In this document: in pieces, positions 8,402-17,582 of the stretch
Numbering within the stretch: position 1 is the first letter of the stretch
How the letters are laid out: each line of letters begins with the position of its first letter
Position numbers and translations under genes: made by a program
From: Bin55 sp964572845
GTDB lineage: Bacteria; Pseudomonadota; Gammaproteobacteria; Pseudomonadales; Azotimanducaceae
Assembly: GCA_964572845.1 (NCBI GenBank)
Contig: CAZNFX010000002.1
Span: 288,648 to 352,647 of the forward strand
DNA length: 64,000 bases
Direction: 5' to 3'
The notes under the pieces: model-generated
The model's input: only the letters and a program-made list of their open reading frames with translations
Told to the model about the DNA's origin: nothing
Database searches by the model: none

Positions 8402-11400
8402 ATGGAGTTATCCGACAAGTACACCAGGACGGAAGGCTCAATTTGGATTGGTGGTGTTCAAGCCATCGTTCGGCTATTGCTTGAGCAAAGCAAATTGGAT
8501 TCCGAAAGAGGTCTTCGAACCGCGGGTTTTGTAAGCGGTTACAGGGGATCTCCCCTTGGCGGCGTCGATCAAACGCTGCAGAGGGAGGCTAAATTTCTCG
8601 AGGCTGCCAACGTACATTTTGAACCAGGTGTCAACGAAGACTTGGCCGCAACGGCCGTATGGGGCACCCAACAAACGAACCTCTATCCAGATGCTCGCTA
8701 CGACGGAGTGTTTGGACTTTGGTATGGCAAGTCGCCAGGATTGGATAGATCGGGTGATGTCTTCCGGCACGCAAACAATGCGGGCACCTGTCCCCGTGGC
8801 GGGGTTGTAGCCATCGTCGGCGACGACCCAGCTTGCAAGTCGTCGACACTCCCATCCGCTAGCGCGGGACCACTGCGCGAATTCCAGGTCCCGATTCTGG
8901 TTCCCTCCGATGTCGGAGACCTGATCCGTCTTGGTTTGGCAGGATGGGCTCTGTCGCGCTACTCCGGTTGCTGGGCAGCACTGACAGCCGTGACAGCCGT
9001 AATGGACAGCGCTGCGTCAATTCCCCTTGAAGAATTCAGCTCGCAATACGTGGAGCCACCACACGATTTCGACCCGCACATTCGATTGCTAGACACCCCG
9101 CGCGAGCAGGAATCTCGCATGTTGCAGAAAGTTGCGCTGGCAGCACGATTTGCTACGGTAAACAACCTTAACGAAATCTGTGTAGACTCGCCAACGCCCA
9201 ACATTGTCTTGGTCGGAACGGGCAAGGCTTACACAGACATGCGTCAAGCGCTTCGAAATCTGGGATTTCGCAGCGACTATGCAATTGCGAACGCTGGGAT
9301 TCGAGTCGTCAGGATGGGCATGGTATGGCCGCTTGATGACATGCACCTACGCAGACTCTTGAAAAACGGCCAAAAAATCCTCGTTGTCGAAGGAAAGGGC
9401 AACTTTCTCGAAGAAAACCTGAAAACAGCTCTCTATGGGAGCAATGCGCCAGAAATCCAGGGCAAATCCGATGCAGCAGACAGCTGCCTGTTGCCGACTA
9501 TAGGCGAACCGAACAGCGACGACATACTGAGGACCTTAGCAGACTATTTCGCTCAAAATGAGATCGCTCTCCCCACAGAGATTGACTTGGATCTTCGGTA
9601 TGCGACACCAGACATGGAGCCGCCGGAGTCTGCGAACGAATCGCGGAAACCACTGTTCTGCCCTGGTTGTCCCCATAGTGTTTCTACCCAGCTTCCCGAA
9701 GGAAGCCGAGCGTTGGCTGGAATTGGATGTCACTACATGGTTCAGTGGATGGACCGCAACACCTACACATTCACGCACATGGGTGGCGAAGGAGTCAATT
9801 GGATTGGCCAAGCGCCATTCACCGACGAGAAGCACATTTTCGTAAATCTTGGGGATGGCACCTATTTTCACTCTGGATTGATGGCAATTAGGGCAGCTGT
9901 TGCGGCCAAAGTGAACGTTACGTACAAGTTGCTCTACAACGATGCGGTTGCAATGACCGGTGGCCAGCAAGTTGAGGGACAACTGACCGTCGACGATGTT
10001 GTACGCCAGTTGAGTGCGGAAAACGTGGAAGAAATCCACATTGTCACCGATGATCCGCTGCGATATGAGGGCAAGCCCTATAGAGTCTCACATCGAGATG
10101 AATTGAACGAAGTTCAGGAACGAATGCGTGAGGTGCCTGGCTGTTCAGTGCTGATCTATGATCAAGTTTGCGCAAACGAGGAACGTAGGCGTCGCAAGCG
10201 AGGTCGCGCTCCTGCGAAAACGAAGCGTGTTGTGATTAACGACGCTGTCTGCGAAGGATGCGGGGACTGCACGCGCGTCTCGATGTGTAGCGCGATTGAA
10301 CCGGTTGTCACAGATTTCGGCGTTAAGCGGAGAATCAATCAGACTGCGTGCAATCAGGACATGAGCTGCATGAAGGGCTACTGCCCTGCAATGATGGAGA
10401 TTGATGCAGACCTCCGTACACCAACGCGAGAACCCGTCGACATTGGTGAGTTGTCAGATCCCATCCAACCCCTGCCTACGCATGCGAACGTTCTTGCTGC
10501 CGGTGTCGGAGGGACTGGAATTGTGACGCTTAGCCAGGTGCTCGGAACGGCGGCGCACATGGAAGGCAAGTACGCTTCCACACTGGACATGACGGGGTTG
10601 GCGCAGAAGGGCGGAGCGGTCTTTGCCCACGTGCGAATCGACACTGAACCCGTGTTGAGAACGCAAATTCCCATGCGAGCCGCCGATGTTCTTCTTGCTT
10701 CTGACGCTGTCACATCGGCGTCGAAGGAGTCTGTTGCGCTGTTGAGTGAATACCGCACGAAGTGCGTCGTCAACACACACCAGATCCCAACTTCAAAGTT
10801 TGTACTAGATCGCGAACGAGACTTCATTGGATCCGACCTGCTTGGCAATCTCAAGGCGTGCACGAAGTCGCTGGAGACCATTGATGCCGATCGACTGGCT
10901 GCACGCGTATGCGGGTCGAGCACTACCGCCAATATGGCGCTTCTCGGTTTCGCCTGGCAAAAAGGGCTGATACCACTGCAGGCTGAAAGCATTGAGCGAA
11001 CTCTCGAATTGAATGGAACATTGGTTGAAGACAACATTCTGGCCTTTCGATGCGGGCGAAAGTTCGCACTCGACTCCTCCTTTATGGGTTTTGCCGACCG
11101 ACCGGACGAGGCTATGTTCCCTTTCAAGAAGCGGAGCTTGCAAGAACTTATCGATGACCGAGTTCAAGACCTCACCGAATATCAAGGCTTGAAATACGCG
11201 AATAGACTGCGGGATTTCGCGAACACGATCCAACAGGCGGAAGGCAACACTCAATCCGCGAACGATCAGCTGGCAACGGCTGCTGTTGAGACCTATTTCA
11301 AGCTGCTAGCCACCAAGGATGAGTACGAAGTAGCCCGCTTGCTCACTCACAGACGCTACAAGAGCTTTCTCTCAGAACGGTTCGTCAATATTCGTCGAAA

Positions 11401-11794
11401 GTCGTATGCGCTTGCACCAACTTGGCTTCCAGGCACGACCAAATCCAAAGTGCGATTTGGCCCGTGGTTAGGAGTGGCTCTCAAGCTTCTTTCAAAGTTC
11501 AAATGGGTAAGGGGAACGCCGTTTGATGTCTTCAAGTACTCGGCGGAAAGAAAATTCGAACGATTCCTCCGAAGCGATTTTGAAGCGAAGATGACGAATG
11601 TCTGCGAGAACCTCACTGATGACAATCTGCACGTTGCGATGGAGCTGATTCATTGCTACAGTGAAGTTCGTGGGTTTGGACATGTCAAGGAAGAGTGGTG
11701 GGATAGCGTAAAGCAGCGGATCGAAGAGTTGGATAAAGCAATGACGACCGTAGAATCTCCCAAGGAATCGATTAGCGTAGCCTCGATTGCCTGA
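8402..11794 (+). CDS. Indolepyruvate ferredoxin oxidoreductase, fused subunits
   Basis: A 1130-residue fused 2-oxoacid:ferredoxin oxidoreductase that would decarboxylate aryl pyruvates to aryl-acetyl-CoA with ferredoxin as electron acceptor. The order is an N-terminal pyrimidine-binding domain (GFVSGYRGSPLGGVD), a thiamine diphosphate domain with GDGTYFHSG and YNDAVAMTGGQ, an iron-sulfur segment with cysteines in VCEGCGDCTR and SCMKGYCPAM, and a C-terminal gamma-type domain starting GVGGTGIVTLSQ. A further C-terminal tail of about 200 residues is usual in the bacterial fused form. The start at 8402 puts LSDKYTRTEG at the usual N-terminus; an ATG at 8363 would add 13 residues. It stands alone, and the cytochrome gene follows after its own apparent promoter. 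Confidence 0.9.
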   Translation: MELSDKYTRTEGSIWIGGVQAIVRLLLEQSKLDSERGLRTAGFVSGYRGSPLGGVDQTLQREAKFLEAANVHFEPGVNEDLAATAVWGTQQTNLYPDARYDGVFGLWYGKSPGLDRSGDVFRHANNAGTCPRGGVVAIVGDDPACKSSTLPSASAGPLREFQVPILVPSDVGDLIRLGLAGWALSRYSGCWAALTAVTAVMDSAASIPLEEFSSQYVEPPHDFDPHIRLLDTPREQESRMLQKVALAARFATVNNLNEICVDSPTPNIVLVGTGKAYTDMRQALRNLGFRSDYAIANAGIRVVRMGMVWPLDDMHLRRLLKNGQKILVVEGKGNFLEENLKTALYGSNAPEIQGKSDAADSCLLPTIGEPNSDDILRTLADYFAQNEIALPTEIDLDLRYATPDMEPPESANESRKPLFCPGCPHSVSTQLPEGSRALAGIGCHYMVQWMDRNTYTFTHMGGEGVNWIGQAPFTDEKHIFVNLGDGTYFHSGLMAIRAAVAAKVNVTYKLLYNDAVAMTGGQQVEGQLTVDDVVRQLSAENVEEIHIVTDDPLRYEGKPYRVSHRDELNEVQERMREVPGCSVLIYDQVCANEERRRRKRGRAPAKTKRVVINDAVCEGCGDCTRVSMCSAIEPVVTDFGVKRRINQTACNQDMSCMKGYCPAMMEIDADLRTPTREPVDIGELSDPIQPLPTHANVLAAGVGGTGIVTLSQVLGTAAHMEGKYASTLDMTGLAQKGGAVFAHVRIDTEPVLRTQIPMRAADVLLASDAVTSASKESVALLSEYRTKCVVNTHQIPTSKFVLDRERDFIGSDLLGNLKACTKSLETIDADRLAARVCGSSTTANMALLGFAWQKGLIPLQAESIERTLELNGTLVEDNILAFRCGRKFALDSSFMGFADRPDEAMFPFKKRSLQELIDDRVQDLTEYQGLKYANRLRDFANTIQQAEGNTQSANDQLATAAVETYFKLLATKDEYEVARLLTHRRYKSFLSERFVNIRRKSYALAPTWLPGTTKSKVRFGPWLGVALKLLSKFKWVRGTPFDVFKYSAERKFERFLRSDFEAKMTNVCENLTDDNLHVAMELIHCYSEVRGFGHVKEEWWDSVKQRIEELDKAMTTVESPKESISVASIA

Positions 11795-11803
11795 GTTGTT
11801 GTC

Positions 11804-11809
11804 TATAAT
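11804..11809 (+). promoter_or_regulatory. Perfect -10 hexamer before the cytochrome gene
   Basis: TATAAT, a perfect sigma-70 -10 hexamer, lies in the 50-base gap between the oxidoreductase and the cytochrome gene, with a TTG translation start at 11845. No good -35 hexamer sits at 16-18 bases, so the promoter is probable rather than certain. Confidence 0.4.
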
Positions 11810-11844
11810 CTGCGCTCCCTAACCAGTTCATTCGCGAGCCTGCA

Positions 11845-12285
11845 TTGATTCGACGTTTCCTGATGATCTTGGGCGTAGCCTTGGTTGCACCTCTGTTGGT
11901 CGGAGACGAGGCCGACGAGTATCGCGAGGCTGTTGCCGAACGTCTCAAACCCTTTGGCAAGTCATGCTTGGAGGGTCAAGAATGTGGCTCAGCTGCTCCC
12001 ATGCCTACTGAATTCGGAGTTGGTCTGTCGGGCAAGGGTGTGTACGACAAGTATTGTTCGCTCTGCCACGAAACCGGACTCAACGATGCGCCGCTAGTGG
12101 CAAGCGATGCTTGGGACGAGCGAATTGCGAAGGGCGCAGCAGTTGTGTTCGCAAATACGAAGCAGGGCTTCAACGAAAACAAGATGCCAGCGAAGGGCAA
12201 CTGTTTGGACTGCACGGATGACGAGCTAAGAGCCGCAATTGACTATATGGTCACCGGGGACGAAGACGGAAAGGCCTTTCCATAG
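11845..12285 (+). CDS. Small c-type cytochrome (cytochrome c5 family)
   Basis: A 146-residue monoheme cytochrome. An N-terminal hydrophobic segment (FLMILGVALVAPLLVG) suggests export to the periplasm. The heme-binding motif is YCSLCH at about residue 70, preceded by GKGVYDKYC, and a Met in NKMPAKGNC is the likely sixth heme ligand. The CxxC pair CLDC close to the C-terminus is typical of cytochrome c5, where it forms a disulfide. The start is a TTG; the next Met (ATG at 11863) would shorten the signal peptide. It acts as a soluble electron carrier; its partner is not identifiable here. Confidence 0.85.
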   Translation: MIRRFLMILGVALVAPLLVGDEADEYREAVAERLKPFGKSCLEGQECGSAAPMPTEFGVGLSGKGVYDKYCSLCHETGLNDAPLVASDAWDERIAKGAAVVFANTKQGFNENKMPAKGNCLDCTDDELRAAIDYMVTGDEDGKAFP

Positions 12286-12522
12286 ATTTGAGTGCTAAGC
12301 GGCATTTGATTGATAGTGCCAATGGGAATACAGTCGAAACTCTGCTTGGCTCATCGCGGCAAGGGTTCCTTGAATTTATCGATGTCGAGCATTGCGGCAC
12401 CGTGGCATATCTGTGTGAGTCACTTTAAGATTTCTGAATCCGTCTTGAGCACTCGGCATATTGAGGGTGGAGGTTTCCTGAGACTTTCCCATGCATCGCA
12501 GAATTCGTAGAGGAGAACATAT

Positions 12523-12861
12523 ATGAAGCTGATCACTGCTATTGTCAAGCCTTTCAAGCTTGACGATGTAAGGGAAGCATTGTCAAAGGTAGGCGTTGCC
12601 GGAATGACCGTAACCGAGGTCAAGGGATTTGGTCGCCAAAAGGGTCACACGGAACTCTACCGTGGAGCCGAGTATGTTGTCGACTTCCTGCCGAAGGTCA
12701 AGATTGAAGTCGCAGTGGACGATGGAATCGTCGATCAGTGCATTGATGCCATCTGCGAGACAGCAAATACCGGCAAAGTAGGCGATGGCAAGATCTGGAT
12801 TGTGGAGCTCGGCGACGTCGTACGCATCCGAACCGGAGAAACCGGCACCGACGCTCTATAG
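12523..12861 (+). CDS. glnB: P-II family nitrogen regulatory protein
   Basis: A 112-residue P-II signal protein that senses 2-oxoglutarate and ATP/ADP and regulates ammonium uptake and glutamine synthetase. All the hallmarks are present: KPFKLDDVREAL, the T-loop GRQKGHTELYRGAEY with Tyr51 for uridylylation, and the B-loop TGKVGDGKIW. The C-terminal RIRTGE is also conserved. GAGGAG lies a few bases upstream of the ATG. There is no adjacent amtB, which favours glnB over glnK, but the sequence mixes features of both and the symbol is tentative. The 237 bases upstream hold no gene I can support. Confidence 0.93.
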   Translation: MKLITAIVKPFKLDDVREALSKVGVAGMTVTEVKGFGRQKGHTELYRGAEYVVDFLPKVKIEVAVDDGIVDQCIDAICETANTGKVGDGKIWIVELGDVVRIRTGETGTDAL

Positions 12862-12973
12862 ACCCCTGAACTGACGAATTCACGCTTCGCCAATTCTCGA
12901 TCTAGCCTCTGCTCGATAGTGGGCGGAGAACGCAATTGCATTTCAATCCCCCTCGAAATGTTCCACATCTAGC

Positions 12974-14341
12974 ATGAAGTACGTCTCAACGCGGGGTGCA
13001 AGTTCGGCCGTACCCTTCCGTGAGGCCGTAACACTTGGGCAAGCAAACGACGGTGGTTTGCTAATGCCCAACGAAATTCCAAATGTTGTGGAACGCAACA
13101 ATTCCTGGAGGAAGTTGAGCTTTGCCGATCTAGCCATCGAGATTGCAGCTCTTTATGCTCCGGACATTCCACGTGACCAGATGTCGCGACTTATGTACGG
13201 CTCGTTTTCCACATTTTCTTCGCCCCAGGTTGTACCCCTGCGCGAACTGAACGATTGCTTCATTCTGGAGCTCTTCCACGGTCCGACATTGGCATTCAAG
13301 GACATTGCTCTGCAAGTACTCGGTCGATTGTTTGAGCTGATACTGGAAGAAGACGATTCCTACCTGAACATTCTGGGTGCGACGAGTGGAGATACCGGCA
13401 GCGCCGCTATAGCTGGCGTCAAGGACCGAAAGCGACTCAACATATTCGTAATGTTTCCAGAGGGGCGAACCTCATTGCTTCAGGAACTGCAAATGACCAC
13501 GGTGCAGAGCTCGAATACTCATTGCATCGGAATTCGCGGAAGTTTCGACGACTGCCAACGAATCATGAAATCGATATTCGAAGATGTCCAGTTCAAGAGT
13601 CGACACCGTTTAGGGGCGGTGAATTCCATCAACTGGGCGCGTCTCATGGTGCAGGTTGTCTACTACTACTTTGCGTCGCTGAAGTTCAACGAACCGGTTT
13701 CCTTCTCAGTGCCCACAGGCAATTTCGGAAACATTCTGTCGGGCATGATTGCCAAGAAAATGGGAGCTCCCATTGAACGGTTCATATTGGGAACGAACGA
13801 GAACGATGTATTGTTCAAATTCTTCAATACGGGTGTCTATGAGCGTGGACACGTCCACCCTACACTTAGTCCTTCGATGGACATCCAGGTGGCTAGCAAT
13901 TTGGAGCGGTACGTCTACCTGCAAATGCATGGTGACAGTGTTGCTTTGACTCGGTTCATGGATAGCTTCTCGAGAACTGGTCGTGCCAAGCTAGATGGCC
14001 ACCCAGAGAACGATGAAACCGTAAGAGCTAAACGAATTGATACCCCTCAGTGCTTGCAGACAATCAAGCAAGTTTGGCAAGAATCGGGATACCTCCTGGA
14101 TCCGCACTCCGCGGTAGGCGTAGCAGCAGCCCGATCAGTCAATTTGGATCCGCCGATCGTGTGCCTGGCTACGGCACATCCGGTCAAGTTTCCCGATGCA
14201 ATCTCGCAGGCTACAGGTGGCCCGCCACCTTCGCATCCTTCCTTGCTTGAACTCGACCAAGCGACTGCCCGCAAGAAGGTTCTTCCCTCAAGTGAAGACA
14301 GCGTCCGAGACTACATAGAAGAGATCCTGGAGAACTCCTAG
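12974..14341 (+). CDS. thrC: Threonine synthase
   Basis: A 455-residue PLP enzyme that converts O-phosphohomoserine to threonine in the cytoplasm. It starts MKYVSTRG, has the PLP-lysine segment HGPTLAFKD near residue 105, the phosphate-binding GATSGDTGSAA and the glycine-rich SVPTGNFGNILSG. The length and the MKYVSTRGASSAVPF start match the proteobacterial ThrC group rather than the shorter thermophile type. hom is not adjacent. Its last four bases overlap the stop of the convergent phosphatase gene. No threonine-rich leader peptide is evident in the 110 bases upstream. Confidence 0.95.
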   Translation: MKYVSTRGASSAVPFREAVTLGQANDGGLLMPNEIPNVVERNNSWRKLSFADLAIEIAALYAPDIPRDQMSRLMYGSFSTFSSPQVVPLRELNDCFILELFHGPTLAFKDIALQVLGRLFELILEEDDSYLNILGATSGDTGSAAIAGVKDRKRLNIFVMFPEGRTSLLQELQMTTVQSSNTHCIGIRGSFDDCQRIMKSIFEDVQFKSRHRLGAVNSINWARLMVQVVYYYFASLKFNEPVSFSVPTGNFGNILSGMIAKKMGAPIERFILGTNENDVLFKFFNTGVYERGHVHPTLSPSMDIQVASNLERYVYLQMHGDSVALTRFMDSFSRTGRAKLDGHPENDETVRAKRIDTPQCLQTIKQVWQESGYLLDPHSAVGVAAARSVNLDPPIVCLATAHPVKFPDAISQATGGPPPSHPSLLELDQATARKKVLPSSEDSVRDYIEEILENS

Positions 14342-15045
14342 ACGTTGTTGAGCTCTTCCACTACAGCGGGAACTTGAGCGAGTTCTTCAACGACCCGTGT
14401 GGCGAGCTTGGAAACCTCTCTCTTGCGTCCGCGATCACGGATTTGAAGTTGGATCGTATGCATACCCACGCTATTGGCACACTCGATGTCGTCGATTGGA
14501 TGATCGCCGACATGCACTGCTTCCATGGGCATTGCGCCAACTTGCGAGAGAACTACCAGGAACATGCTTGGATTGGGTTTGGACGCAAGTACGTGAGAGG
14601 CCGAAATGGAAATGTCGAAGTACTTTCCCAATGGCGATTTGCTCACATCCGAAGTACCGTTGGTGATTGAAGCAAGTTCGTACTTTTGACCTAAAGTTGC
14701 CAGAACCTCCTCGGCCTTGTCGAACAGTTGGAAACGGTTGCGACGCCCATGGAAAATTCCCAGTGCTGATAGAGCAAGCCCATGGGATGCGACTGCTTCG
14801 ATGTTGCACTTGTTCAGGATTCGTTCGAGAACAGCAAGGCGTACCTTGTTGAGGTCATACCGAATCTGCGGCCGTTCCTCGAGTACTTGCGCACGGACAC
14901 TGGAACCGAATCGACGGTAGCTTGCCTCAAACTCCGGCACACGGCCCTGCAGCCAATGCACCATGTCGGATTCGGCTTCTGAAATAACGGGAAGGTTGTC
15001 CCAAAGCGTGTCGTCCAAGTCGAACGTTACAAGCTTGATGGTCAC
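14338..15045 (-). CDS. HAD-family phosphatase, YigB-like
   Basis: A 235-residue haloacid-dehalogenase-superfamily phosphatase. Motif I is FDLDDTLWD (nucleophile Asp), motif II is ITNGT, motif III Lys lies in LASKPNPS, and motif IV is HVGDHPIDDI. E. coli YigB, found at the same position after xerC, is a 5-amino-6-(5-phosphoribitylamino)uracil phosphatase of riboflavin synthesis, and the location supports that role here, though HAD substrate ranges are broad. Its start overlaps the xerC stop by four bases (ATGA), indicating translational coupling. Confidence 0.85.
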   Translation of the reverse strand: MTIKLVTFDLDDTLWDNLPVISEAESDMVHWLQGRVPEFEASYRRFGSSVRAQVLEERPQIRYDLNKVRLAVLERILNKCNIEAVASHGLALSALGIFHGRRNRFQLFDKAEEVLATLGQKYELASITNGTSDVSKSPLGKYFDISISASHVLASKPNPSMFLVVLSQVGAMPMEAVHVGDHPIDDIECANSVGMHTIQLQIRDRGRKREVSKLATRVVEELAQVPAVVEELNNV

Positions 15046-15983
15046 TTGGGATCGCTGTCTTTGAGGCGTGCACGAGGATGAGAGCGGTCGTAGACCTTTG
15101 CTAGCTGCTGAAAATCCATGTGTGTGTAGATTTGCGTAGTGTCTAAGCTCTCGTGTCCTAGCAATTCCTGAACTGCTCGCAAGTCGCTGCTGCTCTCCAG
15201 TAAGTGGCTTGCAAAGCAGTGTCGAAGCAGATGTGGATGAACCCCGTCGTTGGATAGGATTCTTAGTCCAGCTTTCTTAACGATGTCCTGAACGGTTCTC
15301 CGCGCAATTCTATTGTTCTTTCGACCTGTGAATACGGGGTGTTGTGGCGAGCAGCCGACGCGAGAGTCGAGCCATCGCTTGAGAGCTTCCTGGGCATGTG
15401 CCCCAATGGGTACGAGCCGAGTCTTATTTCCTTTCCCGGTGACTGTCGCATGGCCGGAGCGCAAATCTAGATTTCCGATGTCCAGAGCTACTACTTCGGC
15501 CAAGCGAAGGCCGCTGGAATAAAGCAGTTCAAGTAGAGCTCTATTTCGAAGCGACATTGGGCTGTCTCCCGATTCGCTGACCAAGCGAGTCGCGGCGTCT
15601 ACATCTAATACGTGAGGGAGCCTGCGCGGCGCTTTGGGTGCCTTGACGTGGACAGCAGGATTGTGCTGCAAGCGACCCTGCCGTACCTGAAAGTTCAAAA
15701 AGCTTCTTAGCGCGGAAAGGTTTTGCGTGATCGAAATTGGTGACAACTCCAGCTCCCGCAAATAAAGGACATGGTCGCGCACATGCTGGATGCTCACGTC
15801 GGTTGGATCTGGTGGAGCCGATACCTTGGCAAATCGCGAGACCGAGTGGCGGTAGGAATCCAGCGTTCGTTGGGAGAGCCGACGCTCGGTATTCAGATGG
15901 TGAAGAAATTCGTCAATCAGGTCTGCCCAAACTTCAGACTCTTTGGACTTTGTTTGTCCGGGTTTCTCTTTGGTGGCATCCAT
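15042..15983 (-). CDS. xerC: Tyrosine recombinase XerC
   Basis: A 313-residue tyrosine recombinase of the XerC/D type, which resolves chromosome dimers at dif with XerD. It has an N-terminal SAM-like DNA-binding domain (about residues 20-105) and a catalytic domain with Arg in SSGLRLAEV, Lys in TGKGNKTRLVP, His-x-x-Arg in HPHLLRHCFASHLL, the late His in LLGHESLDTT, and the nucleophile Tyr in QIYTH. XerC rather than XerD is inferred from its place between DUF484 and the HAD phosphatase, the standard gammaproteobacterial order. Confidence 0.93.
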   Translation of the reverse strand: MDATKEKPGQTKSKESEVWADLIDEFLHHLNTERRLSQRTLDSYRHSVSRFAKVSAPPDPTDVSIQHVRDHVLYLRELELSPISITQNLSALRSFLNFQVRQGRLQHNPAVHVKAPKAPRRLPHVLDVDAATRLVSESGDSPMSLRNRALLELLYSSGLRLAEVVALDIGNLDLRSGHATVTGKGNKTRLVPIGAHAQEALKRWLDSRVGCSPQHPVFTGRKNNRIARRTVQDIVKKAGLRILSNDGVHPHLLRHCFASHLLESSSDLRAVQELLGHESLDTTQIYTHMDFQQLAKVYDRSHPRARLKDSDPK

Positions 15984-16061
15984 TGCAGAAGGGTGCTGAA
16001 TCGAAGGCTTGGACCTAGCAAGTGCGCTGATTTGCGGGCGTCAAAGCGTCGGGTCGATTTG

Positions 16062-16604
16062 TCAGCATATTCGTGCGACAGTTCGTCCGACAACCCTTCC
16101 AAGGAAATCCAAGAACAGGGTGCTCATGTCGAGTCTGAAGTGCAACGGATCGTCCGAACCAATGGTTATGAGTCCACGGATGCCTGAATGCCTGATGGGT
16201 ATGAGAGCGACCGATGTGGGCTCAGCCATGCTCTTGTTGAAGAGTACTTCGTACTCGCTTAGACGAATGGTCTCGCATACAGGGTGCTCTAGGTTGCGTA
16301 TGCGATTTTCCATGGATCCCAATTCCTCCGCGCAGCGAATGTGCCTGTACGCGTGAGCAAGGTCGACGTCCCATAGGAACAATCGAGTCTCGTCGATCTT
16401 GTTGCGGGCAATCAGAGTGCCGCCTAGCACATCATCGAGCTGCTCCAAATCGGAGACATCCATGAGGGAGAGAACCAGATCGCGCAGCCAGTGGAATTTC
16501 TCTTCGTTTCGCTTCCCGGTTTCGAGAATTGAGTCAAGTTGGGCTTGAATCCGCCTATTGGTTTCTTCAAGAGACGAAATGCGTATTGCTGTGAGTGAGG
16601 TCAT
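16062..16604 (-). CDS. DUF484 family protein (YigA-like)
   Basis: A 180-residue protein of the DUF484 family. It begins with a predicted coiled-coil segment (residues 10-40, RISSLEETNRRIQAQL), followed by a GAF-like fold of about 140 residues. The family has no established biochemical role, but its place between dapF and xerC is conserved in gammaproteobacteria. It is separated from dapF by 128 bases and from xerC by 78. Assignment rests on the coiled coil plus GAF-like layout and on gene order. Confidence 0.75.
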   Translation of the reverse strand: MTSLTAIRISSLEETNRRIQAQLDSILETGKRNEEKFHWLRDLVLSLMDVSDLEQLDDVLGGTLIARNKIDETRLFLWDVDLAHAYRHIRCAEELGSMENRIRNLEHPVCETIRLSEYEVLFNKSMAEPTSVALIPIRHSGIRGLITIGSDDPLHFRLDMSTLFLDFLGRVVGRTVARIC

Positions 16605-16732
16605 GGCGTTCTATGCTTCCAATGCTTGTTATCGAATGATTCCGATCGGACTTCCGTGTCCAACCCCACGTACATTCTAAGAAAAAACAAAGAATTGGCT
16701 AACTAACAATCGAATTGCTGTCGTAGGTCCCA

Positions 16733-17581
16733 CTAGGTCAGAATTCCTTTGAAGACGAACTCCGGTTGACATTCAAGGACGATTGATTCCTGTGGACCCG
16801 ACCACTCGACCACAACGCTCCCTCCAGGCATTTGAACATCCACCCGACTATCGAACACTCCGGCCAATCGCCCCGCAGCGACTGCAGCGCAAGCGCCGCT
16901 CCCACAGGCCAGAGTCTCACCGACTCCACGTTCGAAAATGCGCAAGATTCCTTTCGATCTGCTGGATGGTTGCAGAATCTCTACATTTGTCGAGTTCGGG
17001 AAGAGTTCGTGATTTTGCAGCGCCGTGCCTAGTGCCCCCAAATCAAACTCGTCAACACAGTTGACCAGCACAACAGCATGCGGATTCCCAAGTGACAGAA
17101 CATAAGCTTCGACCGGTCGTTCCATTTGAGTGGGGAGATCGATGGAATGCAAGTAGCCATCGTTGGAAGTTTGAAACGGTGGTTCCACGGGCTGCGCCAT
17201 TGGAGTGCAAAGCTTGACCGCGATTCGCAACGGAATGCGCGACACTACTCTACAGGCTACCGTGCCGCCTAGCGTTGACAATTCAACGTTTTCTGCGTCG
17301 ACCAACTTCAGCGCCTGAGCCGCTGAAAGCACGGCTGCACATCCGTTTCCACACTGCTCTGCAATGCTGCCATCGCTGTTGTAGATCCGCAAGTCAAGGT
17401 CATGTTGTTCAGACGTCGGATGATCCAGCACCAGCAATTGGTCGAATCCAATTCCTTTCCTTCGATCCGACCAACGTTGCACTTCGTCCGCATCGACCGC
17501 AAATTCCGACGACAGCGCATCGACCACCATGAAGTCGTTGCCGCACACATGCATTTTGAAGAACGAGATTGGCTTGTTCAT
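16733..17581 (-). CDS. dapF: Diaminopimelate epimerase
   Basis: A 282-residue PLP-independent epimerase that makes meso-diaminopimelate from the LL form for lysine and peptidoglycan synthesis. The two catalytic cysteines are in EQCGNGCAAV and LACGSGACAAV, and the N-terminal FFKMHVCGNDFMVVD matches the family. The ATG at 17581 starts one base after the lysA stop codon; a TTG at 17590 would give a slightly longer protein. It lies in the order lptM-lysA-dapF, so lysine synthesis genes are co-transcribed. Confidence 0.95.
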   Translation of the reverse strand: MNKPISFFKMHVCGNDFMVVDALSSEFAVDADEVQRWSDRRKGIGFDQLLVLDHPTSEQHDLDLRIYNSDGSIAEQCGNGCAAVLSAAQALKLVDAENVELSTLGGTVACRVVSRIPLRIAVKLCTPMAQPVEPPFQTSNDGYLHSIDLPTQMERPVEAYVLSLGNPHAVVLVNCVDEFDLGALGTALQNHELFPNSTNVEILQPSSRSKGILRIFERGVGETLACGSGACAAVAAGRLAGVFDSRVDVQMPGGSVVVEWSGPQESIVLECQPEFVFKGILT

Positions 17582-17582
17582 G

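Noticed and set aside
10378..11127. 249-codon minus-strand frame within the indolepyruvate oxidoreductase gene
   Set aside because: It lies wholly inside a strongly conserved plus-strand gene and has no recognisable motif.
12310..12510. Short open frame between the cytochrome and P-II genes
   Set aside because: There is no ribosome-binding site or family motif, so it is probably noncoding leader sequence.
12286..12522. Sigma-54 promoter upstream of the P-II gene
   Set aside because: I looked for GG-N10-GC around TGGC and found no match with the right spacing.
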